Source of the DNA: Actinomycetota bacterium
Lineage (GTDB): Bacteria; Actinomycetota; Actinomycetes; S36-B12
Direction: 5' to 3'
DNA: 5,342 nt
NCBI GenBank assembly: GCA_009726075.1
Contig: WLND01000148.1
Location: 1-5,342 of the forward strand
Below, one piece after another: positions 4,814-5,342 of the stretch (position 1 is its first letter; each line of letters starts with the position of its first letter). The position numbers and the translations under genes were made by a program. The notes under the pieces are model-generated. The model saw nothing but the letters and a program-made list of their open reading frames with translations. It made no database searches and was not told the DNA's origin.

Positions 4814-5342
4814 GTGAATCCGCAGCGCAGGGTCATCCTCGTCGTCCTCGCGTTCGCCCTGGCGTTGGTCTCACTCGATAACACGATCGTCAACGTGGCA
4901 CTGCCCCGCCTGCAGGAAGATCTCGGCGCTTCCACCTCGGCGCTTCAGTGGATCATCGACGCCTACTCGGTGGTCTTCGCCGGAACGCTCCTCCTCGCCG
5001 GGAGCCTCGGCGATCGCTTCGGACGACGTCGCATGCTGATCATCGGACTCACGATCTTCATCGTGGCCTCGACCCTTGCCGCGATCTCGCCGGATGCCGC
5101 GGCGCTCACCGCCTGCCGCGGCCTCATGGGATTCGGGGCCGCCTTCATCATGCCCTCGACCCTGAGCATCCTGGTGAGCACCTTCACCAATTCGCGCGAG
5201 CGTGGTCAGGCAATCGGCATCTGGGCCGCAGTGGCCGGTGCCGGGGTCGCAGTCGGGCCGATCGTGGGCGGACTCCTTCTCGAGCATTTCAGTTGGCACT
5301 CGATTTTCTGGGTGAATCCCCCGATCGCAGCCTGCGTCCTCA
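4814..5342 (+). CDS. MFS multidrug exporter, DHA2 (EmrB/QacA, 14-TM) type, N-terminal part
   Basis: An open frame of 176 codons runs off the right edge. It shows the landmark motifs of the drug:H+ antiporter family in order: LDNTIVNVALP (21-31, motif D1, with the membrane-embedded D22), GSLGDRFGRRRM (63-74, motif A in the TM2-TM3 loop), R102 with GLMGFG (motif B, proton coupling), and GAGVAVGPIVGG (142-153, motif C, the antiporter signature). WHSIFWVNPP (161-170) is the conserved start of TM6. About five and a half membrane helices are present, against 14 expected in the full protein. It should export drugs or other amphiphilic compounds from the cytoplasm using the proton gradient. The GTG start leaves 20 residues before motif D1, normal for the family; there is no ribosome site, but TAGTCT lies six bases upstream. 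Divergent from the diguanylate cyclase across 126 bp. No TetR- or MarR-type regulator is visible in the window. Substrate cannot be told. Confidence 0.95.
   Translation, partial: MNPQRRVILVVLAFALALVSLDNTIVNVALPRLQEDLGASTSALQWIIDAYSVVFAGTLLLAGSLGDRFGRRRMLIIGLTIFIVASTLAAISPDAAALTACRGLMGFGAAFIMPSTLSILVSTFTNSRERGQAIGIWAAVAGAGVAVGPIVGGLLLEHFSWHSIFWVNPPIAACVL

Noticed and set aside
4871..5299. Minus-strand 142-codon open frame opposite the exporter
   Set aside because: The plus strand carries all the MFS motifs; the antisense frame has only a His/Asp/Gly-rich shadow composition.

Overview
The window is a GC-rich stretch of chromosome from what looks like an actinobacterium. The signs are strong G/C bias at third codon positions, frequent GTG starts, AGGAGG-type ribosome binding sites, TANNNT -10 boxes close to start codons (leaderless-style starts), and a secreted coiled-coil NlpC/P60 endopeptidase of the Rip type. 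No species can be named from the sequence. No mobile element, CRISPR array, prophage gene or defence system was found. The region looks like ordinary core or shell chromosome in which short, independently transcribed units alternate in strand.

Layout, left to right. (1) 1-298, minus strand: 5' part of a chorismate-utilising enzyme (PabB/TrpE family, PabB-like), cut by the window edge. (2) 411-600, plus strand: tRNA-Gly(GCC) and tRNA-Cys(GCA) in tandem, with a candidate promoter at 339-367. (3) 693-1352, plus: a DnaQ-like DEDDh 3'-5' exonuclease. (4) 1411-1881, minus: a small unrecognised lipoprotein, convergent with the exonuclease. (5) 2004-2399, plus: a VOC (glyoxalase-fold) protein whose stop codon lies in the loop of a probable intrinsic terminator. 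(6) 2548-3645, plus: an exported peptidoglycan endopeptidase (C40, NlpC/P60) behind a leader rich in inverted repeats. (7) 3683-4687, minus: a membrane-anchored diguanylate cyclase with intact GGDEF and I-site motifs. (8) 4814 to the right edge, plus: the N-terminal part of a 14-TM-type DHA2 drug exporter, divergent from the cyclase and apparently leaderless.

The genes do not form one pathway. Three act at the cell envelope (lipoprotein, endopeptidase, exporter) and a fourth, the cyclase, is a membrane-bound signalling enzyme. Alternating orientation and gaps of 37-147 bp argue against one operon. The most notable points are the overlapping alternative hairpins and the dyad on the -10 box before the endopeptidase, the substituted third catalytic position of that enzyme, and the Cys-containing lipoprotein of unknown function. 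I found no convincing new biological system; the findings are modest leads.
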